64,000 nucleotides of DNA, taken from assembly GCF_000224145.3 (NCBI RefSeq), contig NC_020174.2:3539026-3603025 (forward strand), read 5' to 3'. Shown piece by piece: positions 15,001 through 23,301 of this stretch. The position numbers and the translations under genes are program-made. The notes beneath the pieces are model-generated. The model was given only the letters and a program-made list of their open reading frames with translations. It ran no database searches and had not been told where the DNA came from. The DNA is from Ciona intestinalis (taxonomy: Eukaryota > Chordata > Ascidiacea > Phlebobranchia > Cionidae). Every line of letters begins with the position of its first letter. Positions within the stretch are counted from its first letter, which is position 1.

Positions 15001-18000
15001 CCAGATATTTAGGAAGTACTGTGTTCAAGAATTATTTAAATTGCTTACACAACTATTTTCATAAAAAAACTTGTATATAGTAGGGTGGGGAAAGATGGGA
15101 CACCTTTTTAATATATTTTTTTTTTCCCATTTGGTGGCAAACAAAGAACATTAAAGAATTATAAAACCGTATCCTCTCAACTCCCATAGACGGTTGTTAA
15201 TTATTTAAAACACAATCAGGATATTTGGATATTATGTGCTAAAGGTGTCCCGATCTCCCCCCACCCTACTACATGCTTTTTTGCAAGTTTAAATATTTGA
15301 CCTTCATGTCCAGTAAATGATGGTTGATTTTCTTGAGGTATATCTTCAAATATTGACCGACTGTTTTCTTGTGAGGAGATAGCAGTGCTGCTGGAACTAT
15401 TCATACTACCAGACACTGCTGAAATTTTGAAAAAATTGACAATTTTTGATGAAAAATATAACACTAAATTTTTTGTAATTTTTTTGGAAAAAATGACTTA
15501 TTTTTTTCCAATTAAATGTAAATATGTTTTTAACAGTAAGCATGTTTTAACAACTGTTGATTTGTCGCTATATCCTGTCTTTTTAAATAAAATATTTCTA
15601 AATCTTTGCTACCATTAAAACATGAAACTGACCATAGTTCGTTTCGTCTCGTTGAATGACATTAACATCGTCGTTGACATTTTCCACAAGAGGTTCAAAC
15701 ATTCTGTGAAATATATATTTCAAATTTAAAAAATTACCCTTATTTAAGTTATATTAAAAAAATATATAGTAGGGAGGGGGACCTTTAGCACATAATATCC
15801 AAGTATCCTGATCGTGTTTTAAACAATTCACAACGGTCTATAATAGTTATAGGCTTTTATAAATCTTTGAATGTTCTTTCTTTACTACGGAATAAGACGA
15901 GAAAAATGAGTGAAAGGTGTCCCATCTTACCCCAGCCTACTTTATACAAAATTCTTTATTGACAGATTTAGCAATATTTGTTTCATATCATTATTATTAG
16001 CAGGATTTCACCACAACAGAGCCATATACAGTATTTACTAACATGCCATGAGTAAATATACTAAAAATTTTAAATATATTTGAAGTTAGGATAATGTAGA
16101 TTTATAACACAAAAAATTAATAAAACAAAATATAAATTTACAAACTTTTCATATCGTTTGTCATTATCAATTTTTTCATATGTTGTATCTTTATCATATT
16201 GAACATTTGCAGGAGGTGTTTCAACCACTGGTGACTTGTGTAATATTCTCTGTGACTGAAAAGCTATTTTGTCCTGGAGGGAGAAAATAAAAAACCATAT
16301 CAAAAAATGTTTAAAAAATATTTGATAATAATGAAAATAAAATGCAGCTTGTAGGCAAGGAGGGTATAAAGGGTTTTGCCATTTATAATATATTGGACAA
16401 AGAGGACTACACCGATAAAAGAAAGCCAAAACATTAGCACGCAAAACATTTTTAGATGAGTTTTTTAAAAATATAGGCACGCAAATAACTTTTTGGACTA
16501 GTTCTATATAGGTTGCTAAAAAAATGCAGATTCTAACATTTTCTACCTGTAAAGATTTTGATTTTTCTTTGAGCGCAGCTATTCGATCAAGTTTTGATGT
16601 CAATGACGATTTATAAATGTTTAGTTCTTTATCAGCTGGATTTATTGCTTCGGATCTTTGGGAAGTATCCTTATCTTCATTTATTTTCACAACAATTGAA
16701 TCATCTTCATATGGTATGTGTGATGTACCATCATTGAGGTACATGTCAAGTTTTTCAAGGAATCCTGGAACTTGTCGTGATAAAGGACTGCTGTTGTTAC
16801 TAATAGAAGATTGGGGCCTGGAATGGTATATATTATACATAACATTCAATTTAAAATGATAAAAAAAATTACCTTTCAAATTTGGTGCTTGTTGTGTTTG
16901 AAATAGCAGTTAGATCCACAGAATCTGCATATGATTTTTGTGTCTTTTCTAAAAGTTAAAAAATTGTGTTTAAATTTTATTCAAGAAATAAATAAATGAA
17001 ATTTGGAATAAATTTTGATATTCAAAAACACTGTGTGGTAAGACTCAGTTCAAGACATCAGCGGTGTCTAGAGAGTAGAAAACTTTGTTTGGGATGGAGG
17101 ACAGAACAGAGTCACACTGGTTTTCACATCAAAGACGTTAATAAATGGCCTGGGTGTTGGGGTAATGGGTGAAATCTAATGGTCGGCCTTAATCCCAGGT
17201 CTTTGCCAATCTCGTGAGAACGAGTTCGCAAATATAGTCAGCAAATAGAGTACTGCAGGTCAAGAATCAAGACAGAATTAGGACTTGAGTTGGAATATGA
17301 ATAAAGGACTTTACTATCGCGGGGACGACACTTTCGGACGTACAAGGGCGTTGGGGTAATGGGACAAATCTGGCCTAAATTCCAGGTTCCCAAGAACCTT
17401 ACCAATACAGAATAGAATGAACCTCACACAAATGAAATCAAAATATTTATACATTGATAATTTCAAGTTTAAATTACCATGATGTGTTTTCCATCTTCCT
17501 TCTTTGCGTTTCTCATCCAACATTTTGAGCTGTTGAAGTTTTCGCTCTTTTGCTTCTTTTTGCTTTTTCATTGAATCCAACATTTCCTTTTTTCTCGCTA
17601 ACTTTTGCCCTGCCATGTAATGCTTCACTTCATCTCTGTCGTAATGGCGGATTTTGGGAGGCTTTTGACCCGCACCTGAAAATGCGTAAATGATTTCAAA
17701 ATATTGCAATGCAGAAACAATGCTTTCTTGACAAACACTCCTTGTTAATATTCCTTTTTTTATCGTCTTAAGAAGTTTTGTGCCATAAAAACACAAAAAA
17801 AACTGTAAAGTCTGTTTAAACCAATAAAAACAACAGATTTTTAGAAGGGCCAGCGTAATATTGTAAAGTTTGGTAAGTTAATAAGTATAATATTCATAAA
17901 AACCTGATTTCGTTTTATGAGCACTCAGTGTAGTTGGTTTTGGTCGTCGTTTCATTGGTTTTCTTGTTTGTTTAGTAGGGGTTAGTTGAATATCATGAAG

Positions 18001-21000
18001 GATACTTCTCGTTTGTTCGGATAAAATACCTACAAATATAAATATATATAATACTTATTTTAACACAAATCAATGATTTTGTTTCAAAATATCTTTTTTT
18101 AACTTCAACAACAGAGAATTGGTTGGACAGAAAAAGGCACAATAGGAAAACATGAATAAACTTGATAACATTTTATAATTTAAACTAATTTTAATATGTT
18201 TATACAAAATAAAGCTAGATATATATTTCAAATATTCAGTGGATGTTTATTATTATTACAGTGCAAAAACCACTAATGCCAAAAAATAAAATTTGAAAGA
18301 TAGATTAACAAATATGTTTTTATGCCACAATGTTTTTTCTAATATGAACATCAAAAAAAGCAAATGGTTTATTATAATACTAAAGTTTAGTTTAAAAAAA
18401 TATAGTTTGGTGGTAAAAAAATAAAGTTTAGTGGTAAAAAACTGAATTTGGTGGTAAAAAAATAAAGTTTAGTGGTAAAAACTAAAGTTTGGTGGTAAAA
18501 AAACTAAAGTTTGGTAGTAAAAAACTAAAGTTTGGTGGTAAAAAACTGAATTTGGTGGTAAAAAAATAAAGTTTGGTGGTAAAAAATAAAGTTTAGTCGT
18601 AAAAACTAAAGTTTGGTGGTAAAAAAATAAAGTTTAGTGGTAAAAACTAAAGTTTGGTGGTAAAAAAACCAAGTTTGATAGTAAAAAAACTAAAGTTTGG
18701 TGGTAAAAAACTGAATTTGGTGGTAAAAAAATAAAGTTTAGTGGTAAAAACTAAAGTTTGGTGGTAAAAAAACTAAAGTTTGGCGGTAAAAAACTAAAGT
18801 TTGGTGGTAAAAAACTGAATTTGGTGGTAAAAAAATAAAGTTTGGTGGTAAAAAACTGAATTTGGTGGTAAAAAATAAAGTTTAGTGGTAAAAACTAAAG
18901 TTTGGTGGTAAAAAAACTAAAGTTTGGTGTTAAAAAAACCAAGTTTGATAGTAAAAAAACTAAAGTTTGGTGGTAAAAAACTGAATTTGGTGGTTAAAAA
19001 CCTAAAGTTTGGTGGGGAAATTTACCTGGTACATCTTGAGCATCTGTGACATGATGATCTTCAGTTAATTGGGAAGATCCTGACAAAGGTGGTTCTTCAG
19101 CTTAAATAAAAATATTTTAGCCTTTTTTTAATACAAATTTATTTAATTAAAGAACTAAAAATTGCCAAAACTTTAAAAATTTCTCATTAAAAAAAAAATT
19201 ATTGATTTAAACAATTGATCGTAACTAATAAAACTAGCATTTTTACAAACAAAAGTTACCTGGTGGTTGGTGTAGACGTAATATAGTATCCGGTGCAAAA
19301 TTTTCATTTTTCTGTGACGGAATTTGCAAGATTCGTTCAGCAATAACTTTCCCTTTTTTCCACGATGAAGGCGTCGTTGAAAACTGATTTCTTTCCAAGA
19401 TTGTGGGTTTTCCTGTGAATTTTTTTTAGTTTTATGCTAAAATAAGTCAGTTAAGTTTAAAATAAAACATATTTCTATAATATGTTAAATTTATATATAT
19501 ATATATTATATATATACTGTATGTAGTACTGTGAGTAAGATGGGACACCTTTAGCACATAATATCCAAACATCCTGATCAGGTTTTTAACAATTAACATC
19601 GATCTATGGAAGTCGTGAGGATACATAATTATTTGAATGTACTTTATCTGCTACAAATTGGGACAAGAAAATAAAATGAAAAGGTGTCCCATCTTCCCTC
19701 ACTCCACTATATTTTTTAAACAAATATAAAAAACGTATCTGAACCAAAATTGCAAAGCTGAAAACATTTTTAACCTTGGTTTATATTTAATAATGTTATT
19801 AAAACTATATATATTATATAATATTATAATATATATAACTTTTTATTGGTTTATTGAAAAACTGGAATGTTTGCATTTTTTTATCATTTTCATTTCAACC
19901 CACCAGTTTTCCTTGATTTCCTTGCTGTAGGTCGGTGATCAGTAACGTTTACTTTGGCGGATTCTTTTTTTCCTGCCAATAATACAGCGTCAATATAAAT
20001 CATTGGGAGAACCACTAATGGATTACAGTTGAATAAAAAAAAAATTTCTACAAAATTATACATTTGCCAAAAAAAAACAAATTCTTAAATAACATTTGTA
20101 TTCTAAATGATATATGCTAAACAGGTTTAATCTGGAAAAAAAAGATTTGCTTGTCGTTGATATACATATTATTTATATTGTTATTTATTTGCATAAAAAA
20201 GTGTAAATATAAAGTTTTTATTGTGTAAAAACAGTATATAATATAAATATAACAAAATGATTACTTTTAGTTTCATTTGATGACTTAATAGTTGACTTAA
20301 TTGTCTCATCTTCGTTTAAACGGACAACGCTCCTTACTCTTGTCTTCGCTTCATTAAATCCCTGGTGAGTAATTACAATGATAACTTGGTAATTTAATAT
20401 ATATATACAGGGGCGCAACCAGGGGGGCTGTTTTGCTGTCATGACAGCCCCCTTTTCCGCAGACACGCACGCAGCCAGAAAGTGCTAAGACGCACACACA
20501 CGCGCGTTGCATTTAATATTACATTCGTTCGCTTAAAATTGGAATAACTTTTCGTTCAATTGTTACGTCACTTGTCCTATTGTAACGTAACTATTAATTA
20601 TGACGTTTCATAATATAACAATCTGGAGGAATGTGCTAACTGCACAACCAACCACGAGATCGAAACATCGTGTATGAGCGTCACATTTTTACCCTCTGCG
20701 CCGGCGTAGGAAATAAAGGAAGACGCATGTGGTAGCATACATTCAACACTAACAAACGNNNNNNNNNNNNNNNNNNNNNNNNNNNNNNNNNNNNNNNNNN
20801 NNNNNNNNACTTTATAATAATATATTACAATTTGTGTTGGTTCCAATTTACTGATAGCGTCGCTCCTCGCACTTATATTTGCACCAATTAAAATGCATAA
20901 TAATCGCGGTTTATCAGCATTTAAATCAGTGGTTACCAAACTTTATCTACTCGCGTACCACTTTTTGGTTCAAGCAGCGTTCTCAAACCACCTACATACT

Positions 21001-23295
21001 AAACTACTAAAGGCTCGTGAACAACTCATTTTAAATAGTGAAATTAAAAACCGCACGCACACCTATTTTTTCCGCGGGCATGAACTTGGCACTGCCTTTC
21101 TCAAAGTTGAAAATAAAAGTAATTTGCCTATTAAACAGGGCAACAGGCGCGGTAATAAACAACCTAAATATGTTCCAGAAGTAGCACTGCTGTATATTTA
21201 CGATGTTTTCCTCAGCCAAGCAGCATAATTATTACGAAACAGTAGGGATTCACACGTGGATTCATCGCGTCATAATAGCGATTGTTTGACCTGGGAATTG
21301 ATTACGTCATAATAGCAGTTCACACGTTGATTATTTGCGTCATATTAGCGATTGTCCCCTTGATTATTTAGCCTGCAGGTGCTTGAAAACAGGTTGAATG
21401 TTTGCCTTTTCATGCGCATAAGTAAAGATAGGCTTGCAAAAATATTCTGTACACGCGTAAAGCAACGCCTAGGTTTAAAAAATTAGGAACACCGGTGTAG
21501 GGAATATAGCATGGAATGTCACGCTCTACGTAATTTATGTGGATTAAAATAATGCTCACGACAATCACTAAAAGATCATTTGCGATCGTTTGGTGTGAAC
21601 TTAATAAGGTGCTCGCGTACCACCTGGGAGGCCTTCGCATACCATAGTTTGTGAAGCACTGATTTAAACTAATCATCAGAAACAGAAATCATACAAAAAC
21701 TACAGATCGTATGGGAGCAAATAAAACACGATTGTTTACCAACAATCTCGTTTGTGATTGAACAATCGTAATGGTTTATCAAAGGTATTCTGACGTAAAT
21801 AATCGTTACATTAACATGCGTAAATCTGCAACAATGTTTCCTCTGTTTATATTAATTTAGATACGTCTTTTTAATAATGTAGTGTTAGTTTTAATTTACC
21901 GCGTAAAATAGGATATATATTCGTGTGCACAACCAATAAAGGGAGTGTTTTATCGCGTCAGAGATAAACGTGGACTAGACATAAATATGACAGCCCCCTT
22001 TTGAACGCGCTGGTTGCGCCACTGTATATATATATAAACAATGAAGCATTGACATATTCTGTTTTCTTGTCTCGATGATAATAGATAATAACGGATAACT
22101 ATATCTAGTATGTACTAAAAGAAACTTATTAAAAAAGAGTCTGTTTAAAATTGCATCCAAGGGACTAATATAATACAGTGCACATGAATGATGTACATAC
22201 TTCAATATCAAAGGTAATAAAGTCTCTCTAACAAATTTAATTACCTAATTCTATTCTGAAAAATATATATTTAGGCCTATGTATGGTTGAAATTTGGACA
22301 ACCCATTAGGAACCACTGGGTTAGAGAAATTGTGTCTTGCCCAAGAACACATACACCCACAATGGTAGCAGCGACAAGCCTTGAACTCATTACCTCTGGG
22401 TTACAGGCATGCGTGCTAAGCATAGACCTATTATTCACAATATCCCTGCATGTTCAAACTGCACAAGCCTACCTTATATACTGGAGGTGCAGAAACTACT
22501 GCAATCTTTCGTCCCATATCTCCATGAACATAATTCATTACATCAGTGCTTGTTGGTTGCGATATGTCATGGTCCGAGGACGACCTAAAATATTTTGTTT
22601 ATGTTGAAATGTTTTAGGTGTTCCAAAAACTTTACTTGGCATGTAATATCATGACATTGATTTTCATATTATTATTTTTTTATGAAAATAAGAACTCTAT
22701 TGCCTGCAAACTTTTCAATCAAGAATATGTTTTATTTTATTTCCATTGTTCAATTAATATGACATGCATAATATAATATATATATATATAATTAAAAACT
22801 TTTTTTAGCAGCTAATACAAAAAAGTAGATATTGCAATTTATAAACGGTGTTCGGAAAAATGCAGAAAAATTACAACAAACTGACCTGTTATGTTTCTGG
22901 AAGTTAATGACTTCTTTCAACTTTTCCAAAGCTTTGCTCTTTTCAGAAACTTTTGATAAATCCTTCATTTTGTTGCGAGGTGATAACGATGATATTGCAT
23001 TCCACGAATTGAGTTCGCTAACATGAAAAGGTTCCGGTGGTATATGGGACCTCACGTCCTCTGTTATGGTTGGTTTGTTTTTTGCAGTTATACGGACATT
23101 TCTTTTCCCAATTACTTGTCGTTCAGGTTGTGCAGTGTTTATATACAAAGTATTGGCTCTGTAGCTTGACATGTATTGTGGGTTGATGTCAACTTCAGGA
23201 ACATCTTTAAAATGTACAGAGTTCGATTTATTCTTACTGCCTAAGCTCATTTGGTTGTTGGAGCTTAACAGAGAGGATGTAGGACCAAATGGCAT
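78..23295 (-). CDS. CEP350: CEP350-like centrosome-associated protein (39 coding exons; 3' end off the window)
   Basis: Likely orthologue of CEP350, a large centrosomal coiled-coil protein that in vertebrates anchors microtubules with its partners and stabilises centrioles. Landmarks in order: LEKLKE then APPVYKGFN with KTR (residues about 160-180); PPKIRHYDRDEV followed by a basic helix; a coding minisatellite (about 748-838); SLAQQETVS (about 930); FNQFM...QQYRLEQEVRAKHRSAMLKLREK written in parts as QQYRLEQEVRAKH and LKLREKAIK; AELAWLEQQ with GEDDKMPP (about 1203-1250); ERLLEWKKKLDEEE; RLKKQQKKKHKEQLRAQEE. Exons high to low: 23295-22886, 22584-22473, 20361-20265, 19972-19904, 19412-19260, 19100-19026, 18029-17904, 17675-17478, 16948-16873, 16817-16547, 16273-16146, 15703-15633, 15418-15302, 14717-14598, 14044-13919, 13544-13047, 12766-12585, 12047-11964, 11753-11629, 11307-11170, 10821-10636, 10044-9965, 9778-9615, 8919-8766, 7542-7426, 7064-6982, 6473-6327, 5687-5588, 5367-5289, 4990-4949, 4556-4415, 3842-3732, 3160-2871, 2561-2399, 1986-1870, 1678-1615, 1190-1130, 730-658, 137-78. 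All phases join and the sum is 5409 nt. The first exon has a splice acceptor at 23302, so a 5' exon (or trans-splice) is expected; the ATG at 23295 is the first in frame, but a further upstream coding exon is possible. The CAP-Gly end is not in the window. The 15302 donor is the least certain junction, chosen because it keeps the frame. Confidence 0.9.
288..515. repeat. AT-rich tandem repeat in CEP350 intron
   Basis: About five imperfect units of roughly 40 bp alternate AAAAATCATATTTTTT with GCGTATATAT stretches. The open frame over it is an artefact of the repeat and has no coding character. Confidence 0.7.
1289..1400 (-). mobile_element. MITE copy, truncated
   Basis: GTAGGGTGGG terminus followed by GGGACACCTTT and the reverse-orientation interior (CCCATTTGGTAGTAAACAAA). 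The far end is missing. Lies in a CEP350 intron. Confidence 0.8.
2000..2395. repeat. Degenerate A-rich tandem repeat in CEP350 intron
   Basis: Repeated blocks of TTTACATTTAAAATATAA and TTACACTTAAAATCTAAA type spread between exons 34 and 35. Units are diverged, so the copy number is unclear. Confidence 0.55.
2686..2856 (-). mobile_element. MITE copy
   Basis: GTGGGGGAAGATGGGACA at the left and GCTAAAGGTGTTCCAT at the right, in the reverse orientation. A fragment of the opposite orientation (2604-2670) lies just before it. It ends next to the exon 33 donor at 2870. Confidence 0.8.
3159..3412 (-). repeat. Tandem repeat duplicating a 3' splice site region
   Basis: Six units of about 42 bp begin at 3159, 3201, 3243, 3285, 3329 and 3371, each with GCCTGTATT (minus strand AATACAGGC). 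The first unit spans the real acceptor of CEP350 exon 33 at 3161, so each further unit upstream carries a copy of the acceptor motif. Confidence 0.8.
3478..3600 (-). repeat. Dispersed ~130 bp repeat family copy
   Basis: Minus-strand copy of a family with AACAACTGTTGTT, TCGCTAT, ATATTTCTAAATCTT and GAGACAAATAAAGTTATT. Other copies lie near 10968, 15507, 30805, 42305 and 58760. The AATAAAG tail suggests a transcribed (SINE- or 3'UTR-like) origin; the family is not identified. Confidence 0.65.
3950..4330. repeat. Diverged ~60 bp tandem repeat in CEP350 intron
   Basis: Around five units share AAATTAAAGTCAAA, CATTAATACTATC and TTTTCAAACAGAAA blocks. AT-rich, non-coding. Confidence 0.65.
4643..4785 (-). 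mobile_element. MITE copy, internally deleted
   Basis: ATTGTGGGGGGATAC at the left, TGTGCTAAATGTGTCC and CCACACCCTACTA at the right; part of the interior is missing. Confidence 0.7.
5127..5285 (+). mobile_element. MITE copy, 3' truncated
   Basis: TATAGTATGGTGGGAAAG, then AGCACATAATATTAAAATAT and CAACGGTCTATG; ends within GGGACAAGAAAA, beside CEP350 exon 29. Confidence 0.75.
5711..5898 (+). mobile_element. MITE copy, full length
   Basis: TATAGTAGGGTGAGGGAAG to CCCCCCACCCTACA. Inverted ends and the conserved interior (TCGTGAGGATACAGTTTTAT) are present. Confidence 0.85.
5955..6300. repeat. Three tandem copies of a ~113 bp dispersed repeat
   Basis: Each unit has GCACCCTGGGTGTTGGGG, CCTAGGACCCAT-like and CACACTGCGGGACC blocks. 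Single diverged copies of the same family occur near 7085-7170, 9440-9570, 17140-17415 and 59540-59625. Open frames over it are shadows. Confidence 0.75.
6527..6724 (-). mobile_element. MITE copy, full length (left arm of an inverted pair)
   Basis: TATAGTAGGGTGGGAAAAAT at the left, AAAGGTGTCCCATCTTCC at the right, reverse orientation. Only 16 bp from the next, opposite-facing copy. Confidence 0.85.
6741..6937 (+). mobile_element. MITE copy, full length (right arm of an inverted pair)
   Basis: ACAGTAAAGTGGAGAAAG at the left, CCCCCACCCCACTATA at the right, forward orientation. Confidence 0.85.
7188..7378 (+). mobile_element. MITE copy, full length
   Basis: TATAGTAGGGTGGGGGAAG at the left, forward interior, diverged right end CATCTTCTTCCACTTTA. 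Confidence 0.8.
7575..8577 (+). mobile_element. tRNA-derived composite SINE, split by a hAT insertion
   Basis: The head GGTTAGCGGGCCTGCCTG and GTAACCCAGAGGTAATGGGT resembles tRNA A and B boxes. It is followed by CTACCATTGTGG, GACAATTGCTTCAACCCAGT and, beyond the hAT element, AAGTAACATACATGGTAACT with CTGGCACGAGGTGTATGAAA. Removing the insertion at 7783-8471 restores a normal SINE. The layout fits the Ciona composite SINE described as Cics-1 (name from memory). Confidence 0.8.
7783..8471. mobile_element. Non-autonomous hAT element inside a SINE
   Basis: Terminal inverted repeats TAGGGCTGTGGA / TCCACAGCCCTA, with subterminal arrays of GGTTAACCGGTTAACCG at both ends. An exact 8 bp target duplication, CTCACTAA, lies at 7775-7782 and 8472-8479. 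No transposase frame was seen in its 689 bp. The target is the A-rich linker of the SINE, so this insertion is younger than the SINE. Confidence 0.9.
8948..9144 (+). mobile_element. MITE copy, full length
   Basis: TATAGTAGGGTGGGGAAAG to CCTACCCTACTATA. Its left end lies about 30 bp upstream of CEP350 exon 24. Confidence 0.88.
10085..10620 (+). repeat. Array of five partial MITE right halves
   Basis: A degenerate forward MITE start (GGGGTAAGATGGTA) is followed by about five tandem copies, ~95 bp apart, of TTCTTTGTTTACTA...AAGAAAATAGAATAAAAAC and CACCCTACTATAATTCT, written here in parts. This looks like repeated duplication of one MITE half rather than separate insertions. Confidence 0.75.
10968..11098 (+). 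repeat. Dispersed ~130 bp repeat family copy
   Basis: AATGTAAATATGTTTTTAAC, TTTAACAACTGTTGTTCTG and GAGACAAATAAAGTTATC in order. Lies in a CEP350 intron. Confidence 0.65.
11315..11625. repeat. A-rich simple sequence (AAAGAAATAAA type)
   Basis: Long run of AAAGAAAGATAAAAAAC and AAATAAATAAAC motifs between CEP350 exons 19 and 20. It creates long phenylalanine-rich open frames on the minus strand that are not genes. Confidence 0.7.
12256..12568 (+). mobile_element. tRNA-derived composite SINE
   Basis: GGCAAAGTGGTTAGCGCGCC head, AGAGGTAATGGGATCAAGGC (B-box-like), CTACCATTGTAGGCG, CCAACCCAGTGGTCACTAAT, A-rich linker, AACATACATGGTAACTCAG and ACACGAGGTGTAT, ending at TTTTGGCCACGCGAGAATAA. In a CEP350 intron. 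Confidence 0.85.
12803..13000 (+). mobile_element. MITE copy, full length
   Basis: TATAGTAGGATGGGGGAAG to CCCCACCCTACTATA with the forward interior. Confidence 0.88.
13184..13453 (-). repeat. Coding minisatellite inside CEP350 exon 16
   Basis: Nine to ten head-to-tail 27 bp units, starting near 13184, 13211, 13238, 13265, 13292, 13319, 13346, 13373, 13400 and 13427, encode DPVLPASL followed by R, H or Q. Because the unit is a multiple of three the frame is kept, and two other frames over the array also stay open by chance. The repeat is not part of the conserved CEP350 landmarks, so it is probably a lineage-specific, possibly length-variable spacer. Confidence 0.9.
13698..13895 (-). mobile_element. 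MITE copy, full length
   Basis: TATAGTAGGATGGGGGAAG to CCCCCACCCTACTATA with the reverse interior; ends about 24 bp from the donor of CEP350 exon 15. Confidence 0.88.
15075..15272 (-). mobile_element. MITE copy, full length, beside CEP350 exon 13 donor
   Basis: TATAGTAGGGTGGGGAAAG to CCCCCCACCCTACTAC, reverse orientation. The frame of CEP350 exon 13 would run into this element if the donor at 15301 were not used. Confidence 0.88.
15507..15618 (+). repeat. Dispersed ~130 bp repeat family copy
   Basis: AATGTAAATATGTTTTTAAC, TTTAACAACTGTTGATTTG and AATATTTCTAAATCTTTGCT. Truncated at its 3' end. Confidence 0.65.
15764..15948 (+). mobile_element. MITE copy with short deletion at the left end
   Basis: TATAGTAGGGAGGGGGACC lacks the usual GAAGATGGGACA block. 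The forward interior and the right end GTCCCATCTTACCCCAGCC are present. Confidence 0.82.
18380..19020. repeat. Minisatellite in CEP350 intron 6
   Basis: About 33 units of 18-21 bp built from AAAGTTTGGTGGTAAAAA, with variants AAAGTTTAGTGG, TGAATTTGGTGG and CCAAGTTTGATAGT. Variants recur in blocks (higher-order pattern). Ends five bases before the exon 6 donor at 19025. Confidence 0.9.
19524..19712 (+). mobile_element. MITE copy, full length
   Basis: GAGTAAGATGGGACACC at the left, GTCCCATCTTCCCTCACTCC at the right; diverged ends, forward interior. Flanked by a TATATA run. Confidence 0.8.
20759..20808. other. Assembly gap
   Basis: Fifty N inside the hAT element; true length unknown. Confidence 0.99.
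20927..21661. mobile_element. Nested hAT-like MITE
   Basis: Begins CAGTGGTTACCAAACTTTAT and ends ATAGTTTGTGAAGCACTG, inverted at the tips. Flanks ATTTAAAT and ATTTAAAC make an 8 bp duplication with one change. The motif CTCGCGTACCAC occurs near both ends. Inserted into the larger element, so it is younger. A long plus-strand frame inside has no recognisable domain. Confidence 0.78.
22285..22432 (-). mobile_element. SINE fragment (tRNA-like half)
   Basis: Reverse-strand copy: ACCACTGGGTTAGAGAAATT, CACCCACAATGGTAGCAGCG, CATTACCTCTGGGTTACAGG. The 3' half is missing. Confidence 0.75.
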
Positions 23296-23301
23296 TCTGA
23301 T

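Larger units (their letters stand above)
20408..22024. mobile_element. hAT-type element carrying a second nested element and an N gap
   Basis: Terminal repeats CAGGGGCGCAACCAG and CTGGTTGCGCCACTG (one mismatch) are flanked by 8 bp TATATATA on both sides. Near each end is ATGACAGCCCCCTTTT. The interior holds 50 N and another hAT-like element (20927-21661). No transposase frame is visible, so it is non-autonomous or eroded. It sits in CEP350 intron 2. Confidence 0.82.

Noticed and set aside
15216-15300. CEP350 exon 13 reading on into the MITE
   Set aside because: Frame is open into the MITE, but the donor at 15301 is the only one that keeps exon 14 in the sensible frame.
18380-19020. CRISPR-like array
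   Set aside because: Units are contiguous 18-21 bp repeats without unique spacers, in a eukaryotic intron.
20893-21228. 111 aa plus-strand frame inside the nested hAT element
   Set aside because: No transposase or other domain is visible and the element is only 735 bp; probably chance.
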